Of a stretch of 64,000 nt of DNA, positions 15,158 through 23,500 are shown piece after piece. The notes under the pieces are model-generated. The model was not told the origin of the DNA and did not search any database. It saw only the letters and a program-made list of their open reading frames with translations. This stretch comes from Acinetobacter sp. Ver3 (GTDB lineage Bacteria; Pseudomonadota; Gammaproteobacteria; Pseudomonadales; Moraxellaceae). The stretch's first letter is position 1. Each line of letters begins with the position of its first letter. The translations under genes were made by a program, and so were the position numbers. The stretch covers positions 35,490 through 99,489 of the forward strand of contig NZ_JFYL01000004.1 in assembly GCF_000632455.1 (NCBI RefSeq). The letters are read 5' to 3'.

Positions 15158-15991
15158 ATGTCTACTTCAACTCAATCATCTAAATTCATCAAAATTGCAG
15201 TCATCATCGTCGCAGTACTGGCGGCCTTAGTGGGATATCGTTATATCAGTCAAAACTCAAATGATAAAGTGATTAAAATCGGCATTAGCCCACCCTATTC
15301 TGAATTACTGCAAAGTGTCGCTGAGGATGTAAAAGCACAAGGAATCCATCTCGAGTTGATTGAGTTTTCAGACTGGCAAGCACCCAATGTTGCTGTGCAA
15401 AATGGTGATATTGACGCTAATTTCTTTCAACAAAGTGTTTTTCTAGCGAATGCAGTGCGTGAAACAGGCTATGACCTTGTGCCTTTTGCGAAAGGTTCAG
15501 GCAGTCATGTCGGACTTTATTCAAAAAAATATCAATCCCTACAGGAAATACCTGATCAAGCGAAAGTAGTCGTACCGAATGATCCAGTTAACATGGCACG
15601 TGGTTTAAATTTGCTGGCTCGTGCAGGCTTAATTCAAGTCAAAGATATTAATAATGAGCTCACCAGCACCCGAGACATTATCAGTAATCCTAAAAAACTC
15701 AAGATTATTGAAGTTGAAGGCCCGCAAACCGCGCATGCTTACAATGAAGCTGACTTAATTATGGGTTTTCCTCATTATTTGAAAATGGCAAAAGTTGCTG
15801 ATCCTACGTCTGCACTGTTATTAGATCCGATTAATAAAAAATTTGCGATTTTGTTTGTAACGCGTCGAGATTATCAAGATCAGGATGACAAATTAAAAAC
15901 TGTGGTTGAAACCTTCCAAAACTCTGCAAAAGTCCGTCAGATTCTAGACAAAGACTTTGGACAAGGTTTGTGGTTTGAAGGCTGGAAATAA
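15158..15991 (+). CDS. MetQ/NlpA-family substrate-binding protein, copy 2
   Basis: A 277-aa paralogue of the preceding protein ([80 protein letters not shown]). It also has an N-terminal hydrophobic helix and no lipobox. The start ATG at 15158 has AAGGAG 5 nt upstream; an upstream GTG lies too close to that site. Two binding proteins for one transporter suggest two ligands. Both proteins end in LWF(K/E)GWK followed by AAGGAG, so the duplicated unit includes the following ribosome-binding site. Confidence 0.85.
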   Translation: MSTSTQSSKFIKIAVIIVAVLAALVGYRYISQNSNDKVIKIGISPPYSELLQSVAEDVKAQGIHLELIEFSDWQAPNVAVQNGDIDANFFQQSVFLANAVRETGYDLVPFAKGSGSHVGLYSKKYQSLQEIPDQAKVVVPNDPVNMARGLNLLARAGLIQVKDINNELTSTRDIISNPKKLKIIEVEGPQTAHAYNEADLIMGFPHYLKMAKVADPTSALLLDPINKKFAILFVTRRDYQDQDDKLKTVVETFQNSAKVRQILDKDFGQGLWFEGWK

Positions 15992-16002
15992 GGAGAATGA
16001 TC

Positions 16003-17072
16003 ATGGTGAGTTTTGGTTCACACATTGAATTTGCAGTACCCCATATTACAATTCGTCATTTAAATAAGTATTACGATGTACAAGGAAAACAAGTTCACGC
16101 ACTCAAAAACATTAATTTGGATATTCCCGAAGGAAAAATTTTCGGCATTATCGGCAAAAGTGGTGCGGGCAAATCTTCATTGATTCGCACCTTAAATGGG
16201 TTAGAAACTATTTCTGATGGTAGTATTCATATACATCAACATGATCTAGGGCAGCTTAATCACAATGAATTAATCGCCCTACGCCAGCGTATTGGCATGA
16301 TTTTTCAACATTTTAATTTACTATCTGCCAAAACAGTTTGGGAAAATGTCGCGCTTCCATTGAAAATCGCAAAAGTGCCTGCTGCTGAGATTCAAACTCG
16401 TGTGGATGAGGTTTTAAATCTAGTCGGTTTAGCTGAAAAGCATCATCACTATCCATCACAATTATCGGGTGGGCAAAAACAACGAGTTGGGATTGCCCGC
16501 GCATTGGTCAGTAAACCTGAAATACTATTGTGCGATGAGGCAACATCGGCACTTGATCCAGAAAGCACATCTGTTGTTTTATCTTTACTGAAAGAAATTA
16601 ATCAAAAATTAGGACTCACCATCGTTTCATTACACATGAAATGCAGGTGATTCGTGAAATTTGCGATCAAGTGGTGGTTATTGATCAAGGTGAAATCGTT
16701 GAATCAGGGCAAGTTTGGTCAGTCTTCTCTCGTCCCCAGCAGAAAATCACGCAAGAACTCCTCAATTTGGAACAGCTTGATTTGCCATTCCAGTTACATC
16801 AAGAGCGAGCTACACATTTAACGCATACCATTTTGAAAATCAGCTATGCAACTGATTTGAAAAATCCTCCCAACTTAAATGATGTACTTTCTAAAATTAC
16901 ACTGCCTGTGCATTTATATCAAAGCCATGTAGACACTATTCAACATCATCTGGTTGGCTCACTCATCGTAGGTATTCCTCAATTAGATGTTGATGTGCAT
17001 ACGCTCCATCAGCAATTCCCCCATAAAACATCACAAATCGAGGTGCTTGGCTATGCACAACCAGCTCATTGA
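16003..17072 (+). pseudogene. metN: MetN-like ABC transporter ATPase, broken by a -1 frameshift
   Basis: Two overlapping frames together encode one MetN-type ATPase. Residues 1-208 carry Walker [11 protein letters not shown]-loop FQHFNLL, signature LSGGQKQR and Walker [13 protein letters not shown]. At the TTT run 16625-16627 the frame is lost and ends at 16650. The switch histidine ([12 protein letters not shown]) and the C-terminal NIL-type domain continue in the next frame to 17072. One extra T restores VFITHEM and gives 356 aa, near the family's 343. As written, the ATPase lacks its switch histidine and would not work. Either a real mutation or a homopolymer error. The start at 16003 has AGGAG 7 nt upstream. 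Confidence 0.85.
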
Positions 17073-17712
17073 TCTTTTAATTACAGGCACTATTGATACT
17101 TTATTAATGGTCGGTATTTCTGCATTTTTAGCACTTCTCATTGGCTTGCCTATGGCCGTGATCCTCATCAACACCTCAGAAAATGGGATTATTCCGTCAA
17201 AAAAAATCAATCATGCCTTGGGTTGGGTAGTGAATATTACGCGCTCTATTCCCTTCTTAATTTTAATGGTGGCGCTCATTCCCTTCACTCGACTAATTGT
17301 GGGGACAAGCTATGGGGTATGGGCTGCGGTTGTACCTTTAACTATTGCGGCTACACCTTTTTTCGCACGTATTGCGGAAGTAAGTCTACGAGAAGTTGAT
17401 CATGGACTCATAGAGGCTGCACAAGCCATGGGCTGTAATCGCAAACAAATTATTTGGCATGTGCTTTTACCAGAAGCACTGCCTGGTATTGTTGCAGGTT
17501 TTACTGTCACGCTTGTAACCATGATCAATTCCTCCGCGATCGCGGGTGCTATTGGAGCAGGTGGTTTAGGTGATATCGCCTACCGATATGGCTACCAACG
17601 CTTCGATATGCAAATTATGTTGGCGGTCATCGTCGTATTAGTCGTATTAGTGATGCTGATTCAAGCTTTAGGCGATCAATTGGCACATAGTTTGGACAAA
17701 CGTAAAATCTAA
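17053..17712 (+). CDS. metI: MetI-like ABC transporter permease
   Basis: A 219-aa inner-membrane permease with five or six helices; ITRSIPFLILMVALIPFTR near 60 and the coupling-loop motif EAAQAMGCNRKQIIWHVLLPEA near 125 identify the BPD_transp_1/MetI family. It starts inside the end of the metN frame (20-nt overlap), which supports the second metN frame being real coding sequence. With MetN and the two MetQ-like proteins it forms an importer that feeds the sulfur-oxidising enzymes. A 15-bp inverted repeat follows at 17754. Confidence 0.9.
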   Translation: MHNQLIDLLITGTIDTLLMVGISAFLALLIGLPMAVILINTSENGIIPSKKINHALGWVVNITRSIPFLILMVALIPFTRLIVGTSYGVWAAVVPLTIAATPFFARIAEVSLREVDHGLIEAAQAMGCNRKQIIWHVLLPEALPGIVAGFTVTLVTMINSSAIAGAIGAGGLGDIAYRYGYQRFDMQIMLAVIVVLVVLVMLIQALGDQLAHSLDKRKI

Positions 17713-17753
17713 TTCACACCATTGAATTAAGTCTCATCTGTCTTTTCGAGAAA

Positions 17754-17791
17754 CATCAAAGCCATGACCTGACTTTGTCATGGCTTTGATG
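17754..17791. repeat. 15-bp perfect inverted repeat between metI and ychF
   Basis: CATCAAAGCCATGAC (17754-17768) and GTCATGGCTTTGATG (17777-17791) are exact reverse complements with an 8-nt loop. There is no T-run, so it is not a standard terminator. It may act as a strong 3'-end hairpin for the sulfur operon. Confidence 0.8.
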
Positions 17792-17835
17792 TAAAATCAC
17801 CGACAATTTTTAAATAACACTGTGTGAGTCTTTTC

Positions 17836-18927
17836 ATGGGTTTTAATTGCGGTATTGTCGGCTTGCCGAACGTTGGTAAATCTACACTTTTCAATGCATT
17901 GACGAAAGCTGCTATTGCTGCAGAAAACTTCCCATTCTGTACCATTGAACCAAACACCGGCATCGTTCCTGTTCCAGATCCACGTTTAGATAAATTAACT
18001 GCTATTGTTAAACCTCAACGTGTTATTCCAACCACAATGGAATTTGTAGACATCGCAGGTTTAGTTGCTGGTGCTTCTAAAGGTGAAGGTTTAGGGAACC
18101 AATTCTTAGCCAACATTCGTGAAACTGATGCAATTGCACACGTAGTACGTTGTTTTGAAGACGAAAATGTTATTCACGTGAATGGCAAAATTGACCCACT
18201 TGATGACATTGCAACTATTAACACTGAGCTTGCTTTAGCAGATTTAGAAACAGTATCAAAAGCGGTTACACGTTTAGCAAAGTCTGCGAAAGGTGGTGAT
18301 AAAGAAGCTGTTGCAACAAAAGCTGTACTAGAAAAAATTCAGCCATTACTTGATGAAGGTCGCCCTGCTCGCGCAGCTGATCTTGATGACGACGAGCGCA
18401 AATTAGTTCGTGGCTTTGGTTTATTAACCCTTAAACCAACAATGTATATTGCTAACGTTGCTGAAGATGGTTTTGAAAACAATCCGCACCTTGATGCTGT
18501 TAAAAAATTAGCGGCAGAAGAGAATGCTATTGTAGTTCCGCTTTGCAACCAAATCGAAGCTGAAATTTCTTTGCTTGAAGATGATGAGCGTGCTGAATTC
18601 TTAGAAGCGATGGGCATGGAAGAACCAGGTCTTAACGTGGTTATTCGTGCAGGTTATGGCTTACTTGGCCTACAGACTTATTTCACTGCAGGCGTTCAAG
18701 AAGTCCGTGCTTGGACTGTAAAAATTGGTGCGACCGCTCCTCAAGCTGCTGGTGTGATTCACACTGATTTTGAGAAAGGCTTTATTCGTGCAGAATGCAT
18801 TGCCTATGACGATTTTGTTCAATACAACGGCGAAGCTGGCGCTAAAGAAGCTGGAAAATGGCGTCTTGAAGGTAAAACTTATGTCGTTCAAGATGGTGAT
18901 GTTTTACATTTCCGTTTCAACGTTTAA
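17836..18927 (+). CDS. ychF: Redox-regulated ATPase YchF
   Basis: A 363-aa Obg-family P-loop protein of exactly the usual YchF length from the ATG at 17836. G1 is [10 protein letters not shown]3 is [10 protein letters not shown], and NVAE replaces the NKxD of GTPases, which is why YchF binds ATP. A coiled-coil insertion (about 130-200) and a C-terminal TGS domain (about 280-363; VQEVRAWTV) complete the layout. It associates with ribosomes and modulates oxidative-stress responses. The upstream GTG of the longer frame was rejected because family members begin [11 protein letters not shown]. Confidence 0.95.
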   Translation: MGFNCGIVGLPNVGKSTLFNALTKAAIAAENFPFCTIEPNTGIVPVPDPRLDKLTAIVKPQRVIPTTMEFVDIAGLVAGASKGEGLGNQFLANIRETDAIAHVVRCFEDENVIHVNGKIDPLDDIATINTELALADLETVSKAVTRLAKSAKGGDKEAVATKAVLEKIQPLLDEGRPARAADLDDDERKLVRGFGLLTLKPTMYIANVAEDGFENNPHLDAVKKLAAEENAIVVPLCNQIEAEISLLEDDERAEFLEAMGMEEPGLNVVIRAGYGLLGLQTYFTAGVQEVRAWTVKIGATAPQAAGVIHTDFEKGFIRAECIAYDDFVQYNGEAGAKEAGKWRLEGKTYVVQDGDVLHFRFNV

Positions 18928-18936
18928 GTTATTAAA

Positions 18937-18962
18937 AAACAGCCGAAAGGCTGTTTTTTTTT
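18937..18962 (+). terminator. Terminator of ychF
   Basis: AAACAGCC-GAAA-GGCTGTTT with nine or more T after the stem. The stable GAAA tetraloop and the A-run upstream make it usable in both directions. Confidence 0.9.
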
Positions 18963-18987
18963 GCAAAGATTATTTAAAAGATTGAGA

Positions 18988-19542
18988 TCATGGATTTTGA
19001 GTTGAAGTACTCGAGTGATTTACGTGTTTATGGTCCATGTCATAGCGTAATTGTTTAGCTCGAACCAATACTTTCTCTTCCAGTTTCTTACGTAAACCAA
19101 TAAGAAAGATAAATTCTGCTACGACAAATAAAGGACCTATCGCGAGTCCAACAAGATCATCTACAAAAGCTGGTTTTTTCTTTTCATAATAGTGCCCAAT
19201 AAATTGAATAATCCATCCCACAATAAAAAATCCAGCACTTACCAATACCCAAGAGGATGTCGCTAAAGCTGCTACTTGTGTGGCTGGCTGATAAATTAAA
19301 GCAAATAGCACTGCCATCACTACCCCAAAAATGAGATCCAAACTCAAGTAATAAATCACCGATGCGACGATCAATAACATTGCAAGATCAATGGGATATC
19401 CTGCAACTGTAAATTGCGCTTTGGCTGCAAAACACAAGATCGAAAATACAATCAAGGGAATTCCAATAAAATGTGAAAATACGTTTTTACGATCTAGGTG
19501 ATAAGCTGCATATTGTCCAAGCAAGCTCTCTAAACGAGTCAT
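18988..19542 (-). CDS. Mpo1-like (DUF962) membrane protein
   Basis: A 184-aa protein of the DUF962/Mpo1 family. It has HLDRKNVFSHFIGIP near residue 15 and QFIGHYYEKKKPA near 110, the conserved His-containing motifs, and about five hydrophobic helices. Yeast Mpo1 is an Fe2+-dependent dioxygenase that shortens 2-hydroxy fatty acids; the bacterial role is not established. The start MTRLESLLGQYA at 19542 has GGA 8 nt upstream and matches the family; the longer frame adds 25 unlikely residues. It is divergent from a Crp-type regulator. Confidence 0.85.
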   Translation of the reverse strand: MTRLESLLGQYAAYHLDRKNVFSHFIGIPLIVFSILCFAAKAQFTVAGYPIDLAMLLIVASVIYYLSLDLIFGVVMAVLFALIYQPATQVAALATSSWVLVSAGFFIVGWIIQFIGHYYEKKKPAFVDDLVGLAIGPLFVVAEFIFLIGLRKKLEEKVLVRAKQLRYDMDHKHVNHSSTSTQNP

Positions 19543-19599
19543 GTTATCATTCCTTTTTCTGACTATTTCCTTCACTATATATAAATGTAAACCAATAAG

Positions 19600-19617
19600 T
19601 TGTCGACTAGACGACAA
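19600..19617. promoter_or_regulatory. 18-bp palindrome in the divergent DUF962/crp-type promoter region
   Basis: TTGTCG-N6-CGACAA at 19600-19617 is a perfect palindrome with a 6-bp centre, the geometry of a Crp/Fnr-dimer site but with a different half-site. It lies 25 nt upstream of the chosen start of a Crp-family gene and 58 nt upstream of the DUF962 gene, so it is a candidate autoregulatory operator. Confidence 0.5.
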
Positions 19618-19641
19618 ATAAACAGTATAAAAGGGATAATT

Positions 19642-20334
19642 TTGCTTTCAAATCAATACGTTTATCTTTTAAAAAATAATTGGTGGTTTAGCCAGTTTGA
19701 TCATGAACTACAACAGCTGATGCTCGAACATGCACAGCTCATTGAATATGGCAAAGAGCAACTGATATTTTCTAAAGCTGATCAATTTGATGGCATTTAT
19801 GCCGTGATTGATGGTGCTGTTCGTTTAGCACATATTGACGTAGAAGGTCGTGAGGCGGTGACAGTTATCGCAGATCCCATTATGTGGTTTGGTGAAATTT
19901 CGTTGATTGATCAACAACCCCGCTCTCATCATGCGATTACCAGTAAAAAATCCAAAATCCTCAAAATAAGTCGTGTAGGACTTGATCTAATTTTAGAACA
20001 ATATCCAAAATTTTGGTTTTATCTGGCCCAATTGGTGAGTCATAAACTCCGTTATGCTTTCATGGAGTTGGTCTCTATTCAAACACAACCCCTTATTCAA
20101 CGTTTAGCACAAAGATTAATCTTTATCTTAAATGGATACGGTAATCTCAAAGAGATTGAAAAAAACACCATCAACCTATCTCAAGAACAATTGGCACAAA
20201 TGTTGGTCTGCTCAAGACAGACCATTAATCAAGAACTACAGCATTTAGAAAAAATTGGCGCAATTAAAATTGCATTTAAAAAAATTGAGGTGATTGATCT
20301 CAATCAACTTAAAGTTTTAGCCGATCAAACTTAA
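19642..20334 (+). CDS. Crp/Fnr-family transcriptional regulator
   Basis: A 230-aa regulator. Residues about 10-120 form a cyclic-nucleotide-binding-type beta barrel (GIYAVIDGAVRLAHID, MWFGEISLIDQQPRSHHAI). Residues about 150-225 form a Crp-type winged helix (LSQEQLAQMLVCSRQTINQEL). No cysteine cluster for an Fe-S centre is present, so it is not an Fnr-like oxygen sensor; the Arg that binds cAMP phosphate in Crp is not obvious. Start is uncertain: TTG at 19642 has AGGG upstream; a TTG at 19600 lies inside the palindrome and was rejected. Confidence 0.8.
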   Translation: MLSNQYVYLLKNNWWFSQFDHELQQLMLEHAQLIEYGKEQLIFSKADQFDGIYAVIDGAVRLAHIDVEGREAVTVIADPIMWFGEISLIDQQPRSHHAITSKKSKILKISRVGLDLILEQYPKFWFYLAQLVSHKLRYAFMELVSIQTQPLIQRLAQRLIFILNGYGNLKEIEKNTINLSQEQLAQMLVCSRQTINQELQHLEKIGAIKIAFKKIEVIDLNQLKVLADQT

Positions 20335-20400
20335 CCGACTAAAGATGAAGAGCTTCAGTAAAATCTGGATTAATCGTTATATTGGGGTTGCTAGGGTCAC

Positions 20401-20883
20401 TTAAAATAATTTTGTATACGCCTTGGTGTTTCCTAATTCTGGTTGCTCAATTGCAGTTTTGCACTGGGCTTTATCGCGTTCATAATTGGCTTGACGCTGT
20501 GCGAGCTGACCCTCATTTTCCACGATTGCACGTGCCCAAGCATCTATGGTTGTTAGCGCTTTACGACAAAGCGCATATTTCCCTTCAGTCACTGAGTCGG
20601 TCATTTTGACATTAATACGCCAATCCAATACCAATTGACGCACAGGCTCGCGTACTTGTGATGGTATAAGCGCTTTATTGGCTTGATACAGAATAGGATC
20701 AACCTGATTAATCAATTGCCAAGCATGATTTGCATATTCAGTTGCATCATTGGTCAACTTCGGTGCTTCTTTAATTTCAACCTTTTCATCGGCAGTTTCT
20801 GCCTGACCACCACAACCGGACAAAGTGAAGATGAGGAATGTAGTCAATGCAGCTAATTTAAAGGGAGATTGAATCGCAAACAT
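20401..20883 (-). CDS. Putative lipoprotein of unknown function
   Basis: A 160-aa protein with a lipoprotein signal: basic start, hydrophobic core and lipobox LSGC (Cys24), followed by GGQAETADEK. The mature part is polar and mainly helical with two cysteines (about 108 and 145) that could pair in the periplasm. I do not recognise the family. It is divergent from azlC and monocistronic; the sequence gives no function beyond a likely outer-membrane or periplasmic lipoprotein. Confidence 0.75.
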   Translation of the reverse strand: MFAIQSPFKLAALTTFLIFTLSGCGGQAETADEKVEIKEAPKLTNDATEYANHAWQLINQVDPILYQANKALIPSQVREPVRQLVLDWRINVKMTDSVTEGKYALCRKALTTIDAWARAIVENEGQLAQRQANYERDKAQCKTAIEQPELGNTKAYTKLF

Positions 20884-20984
20884 GACATCGCTCTAATAAA
20901 CTATTCGGCACTATGCTAGTAAATTCGGGTAGAATACTCAATCTCGTTTTATACCTTTTGTTCCAATCTCCAATTAGGTTTATC

Positions 20985-21737
20985 GTGACCCAATCAAGCT
21001 CCCCACACATGACACCGGCAGGTTTTTGGCAAGGTGCCAAAGATAGTCAAGCCATCATTTTCACCTATTTGCCTGTTTCATTCGCGTTTGGTGTATCTGC
21101 AACTCAATTTGGTTTTACAGCGTGGGAAGCATTATTTTTATCCTGTTCGATGTATGCAGGTGCCAGTCAATTTTTGGTGGTTGCCTTACTCGGCAGTGGC
21201 ACTTCTATCTGGATGACAGCCTTAACTGTAATAGCGCTTGATATTCGACATTTGTTATATGGCCCTGCTTTACAAAACTTAATTCAAGATAAACTCAATC
21301 TGAAAAAAACTGCAATTTGGTCATGGGGCTTGACCGACGAAGTCTTTGCATCAGGCATGATTAAACTGTCGCAACGCCGTCAAGAATGGTCTGAATCTTG
21401 GATGCTAGGTCTGAGTCTGTTTAGCTGGTTGTCTTGGGCACTTGGATCTTTTCTCGGGGGCTTATTTGCAGATCAAGTCAGTCATCTTCCCCAATTTTTG
21501 CAGGCAGCGCTCGACTTTCTATTACCTGCACTTTTCTTGAGCTTCTTACTAGCTGCATTTGAGAAAAAACATACCTTTGTCGTGACCATCACCATTATTG
21601 TTTCTGCTATTGCCTGTTACTTTATCGATTTATCTGCAGCGATATTCATTGGCATAAGCTCCGGTATTTTGGCTGGTCTGTTTAAACATTATGTACTGAA
21701 GCAACATGATCCTTTGCACACAGGTGAACAATCATGA
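20985..21737 (+). CDS. azlC: AzlC family branched-chain amino acid exporter subunit
   Basis: A 250-aa integral membrane protein; GAKDSQAIIFTYLPVSFAFG, MYAGASQF and ALDIRHLLYG are AzlC signatures. With AzlD it forms a two-subunit exporter for branched-chain amino acids or analogues (BrnFE/YgaZH type). The start is uncertain: GTG at 20985 has AGG 6 nt upstream; ATG at 21009 gives 242 aa. The stop overlaps the azlD start by 4 nt (ATGA), as usual for the pair. Confidence 0.9.
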   Translation: MTQSSSPHMTPAGFWQGAKDSQAIIFTYLPVSFAFGVSATQFGFTAWEALFLSCSMYAGASQFLVVALLGSGTSIWMTALTVIALDIRHLLYGPALQNLIQDKLNLKKTAIWSWGLTDEVFASGMIKLSQRRQEWSESWMLGLSLFSWLSWALGSFLGGLFADQVSHLPQFLQAALDFLLPALFLSFLLAAFEKKHTFVVTITIIVSAIACYFIDLSAAIFIGISSGILAGLFKHYVLKQHDPLHTGEQS

Positions 21738-22075
21738 ATCTAGAAATTATTTGTGTCGGTATTCTGGTCGGCATCGCGAATTTCGCCTCACGCTTTGGTC
21801 CTTTTTTTGTGATTCAGAGACTACAACAAGGTCGCCAGAAACGCGGTGCTCTTTGGCTTAAAATCGCCCTTGGATCAATCGGTATTGCAGCAATCAGTTC
21901 AATGCTCGTGGTCGCGACTTTACCTCCGCTCTTAGAAACACCCAATAAGAGCGTTGCCATGTTAATTGGTTTTATTGTGCTCTCGGGTTTGTATTTCAAA
22001 TTTAAACAGATTGTACCTGCAACACTCACAGCCGCACTCACATACGGTTTGGTGTATACCTATTTCCCACTTTAA
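21734..22075 (+). CDS. azlD: AzlD family branched-chain amino acid exporter subunit
   Basis: A 113-aa protein with three to four hydrophobic helices; NFASRFGPFF near residue 16 and the length fit AzlD. It is translationally coupled to azlC through ATGA, and the two should form one inner-membrane export complex. A 14-bp-stem terminator follows, so the operon has two genes. Confidence 0.9.
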   Translation: MNLEIICVGILVGIANFASRFGPFFVIQRLQQGRQKRGALWLKIALGSIGIAAISSMLVVATLPPLLETPNKSVAMLIGFIVLSGLYFKFKQIVPATLTAALTYGLVYTYFPL

Positions 22076-22106
22076 ACATTTCTTGCGTAATATTCATTCA
22101 GATTCT

Positions 22107-22151
22107 AAATTTATAAGCCTGATCCTCGGATAAGGCTTATAAATTTTTATC
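22107..22151 (+). terminator. Terminator of azlCD
   Basis: AAATTTATAAGCCT (22107-22120) and AGGCTTATAAATTT (22133-22146) form a 14-bp perfect stem with a 12-nt loop; the stem's end merges into a T-run. Confidence 0.85.
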
Positions 22152-22259
22152 AATAAAAAAATTAAACGATATCAAAATAATTTCTTGCTTTTTCTTGTAT
22201 TCATCGCGCTCAAGAGGTTTTAGTTCTGATATGCTAAAAGTCCATAATATCAAGCACGG

Positions 22260-23477
22260 ATGAATCAAATGCTTATTACACTCGGTACTCCACTTCAATC
22301 TTCGGCGTTTAAAGTTCTATTATTGGGTTCAGGTGAGTTGGGTAAAGAGGTGGTAATATCATTACAACGATTAGGTGTAGAAGTACATGCGGCAGATCGC
22401 TATGACAATGCACCTGCCATGCAAGTTGCTCATCACTCCTACACATTGAATATGGCGGATCCAAAAGAATTAAAAAAACTGATTGAACAAGTTCAACCTC
22501 ATTTAATTGTTCCCGAGATTGAAGCCATTGCCACTGAAGTCTTAGTGGAAATCGAAGATGCTAAAACCGCCGTAGTTATTCCCTCTGCGAAAGCCGTGAA
22601 TCTCACCATGAATCGTGAAGGAATTCGTCGCCTCGCAGCTGAGGTACTAGGGCTACCAACCTCAGCTTATCGTTTTGCCAATAGTTTGGAATCATTCCGT
22701 GCAGCATGTGATGATATTGGCTATCCAAATTTTGTAAAACCTGTAATGTCATCATCAGGTAAAGGACAATCACGCGTAAAATCTTTTGATGAAGTCGACA
22801 CAGCTTGGGAATATGCTCAAACAGGTGGTCGTGTCAATCAAGGCACTGTCATCGTAGAATCGCAAATTGATTTTGATTTCGAAATTACATTACTCACAGT
22901 ACGGGCAAAAAATCCTGAAACAGGAGAAATCGAAACGCACTTCTGCGATCCTATTGGACACCGTCAAGATGCAGGTGACTATGTAGAAAGCTGGCAACCT
23001 CAACCTATGAGCACAGCTGCCCTTGATGAAGCAAAACGTATTGCCAATAAAGTCACAGTAGCGCTCGGCGGTTGCGGTATTTTTGGTGTGGAATTATTCG
23101 TTAAAGGTGATCAAGTTTGGTTCAGTGAAGTTTCTCCTCGTCCACATGACACTGGATTAGTGACACTTGCATCTCAATATCAAAGTGAATTTGAACTTCA
23201 TGCCCGTGCGATTTTAGGTCTTCCAGTGAACACGCAACGTCACAGTGTTGCTGCAAGCGCTGTGATCTATGCAGGTGTTGATGATACGAATTTGTCATTT
23301 TCTGGCGTAAATCTTGCTATGCAAAACCCTAATGTCGATTTACGTCTTTTTGGTAAACCTGAAGGTTTTAAACGTCGCCGTATGGGGGTCGCAACTGCAC
23401 GTGCTGAAACAACTGACATTGCACGCGAATTAGCGACTGAAGCAGCTTCAAAAGTAATTGTAAATCAAAACAAATAA
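22260..23477 (+). CDS. purT: Formate-dependent phosphoribosylglycinamide formyltransferase (GAR transformylase 2)
   Basis: A 405-aa ATP-grasp enzyme of normal PurT length. It makes formyl-GAR from GAR, formate and ATP in purine synthesis, independent of folate. The N-terminal Rossmann-like part has [12 protein letters not shown]; the ATP-grasp core has [14 protein letters not shown] (phosphate loop) and [18 protein letters not shown] (Mg2+ and formate region). The start at 22260 is chosen as the first ATG; one at 22269 is possible. Monocistronic; glnD follows 23 nt downstream. Confidence 0.95.
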   Translation: MNQMLITLGTPLQSSAFKVLLLGSGELGKEVVISLQRLGVEVHAADRYDNAPAMQVAHHSYTLNMADPKELKKLIEQVQPHLIVPEIEAIATEVLVEIEDAKTAVVIPSAKAVNLTMNREGIRRLAAEVLGLPTSAYRFANSLESFRAACDDIGYPNFVKPVMSSSGKGQSRVKSFDEVDTAWEYAQTGGRVNQGTVIVESQIDFDFEITLLTVRAKNPETGEIETHFCDPIGHRQDAGDYVESWQPQPMSTAALDEAKRIANKVTVALGGCGIFGVELFVKGDQVWFSEVSPRPHDTGLVTLASQYQSEFELHARAILGLPVNTQRHSVAASAVIYAGVDDTNLSFSGVNLAMQNPNVDLRLFGKPEGFKRRRMGVATARAETTDIARELATEAASKVIVNQNK

Positions 23478-23500
23478 TTCATTAGGTAGGCCATCATTTC

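Noticed and set aside
16641..17072. 143-aa ORF as a separate gene
   Set aside because: It starts within ITHEMQV of the ATPase and carries the MetN C-terminal domain; no ribosome-binding site. It is the second half of metN.
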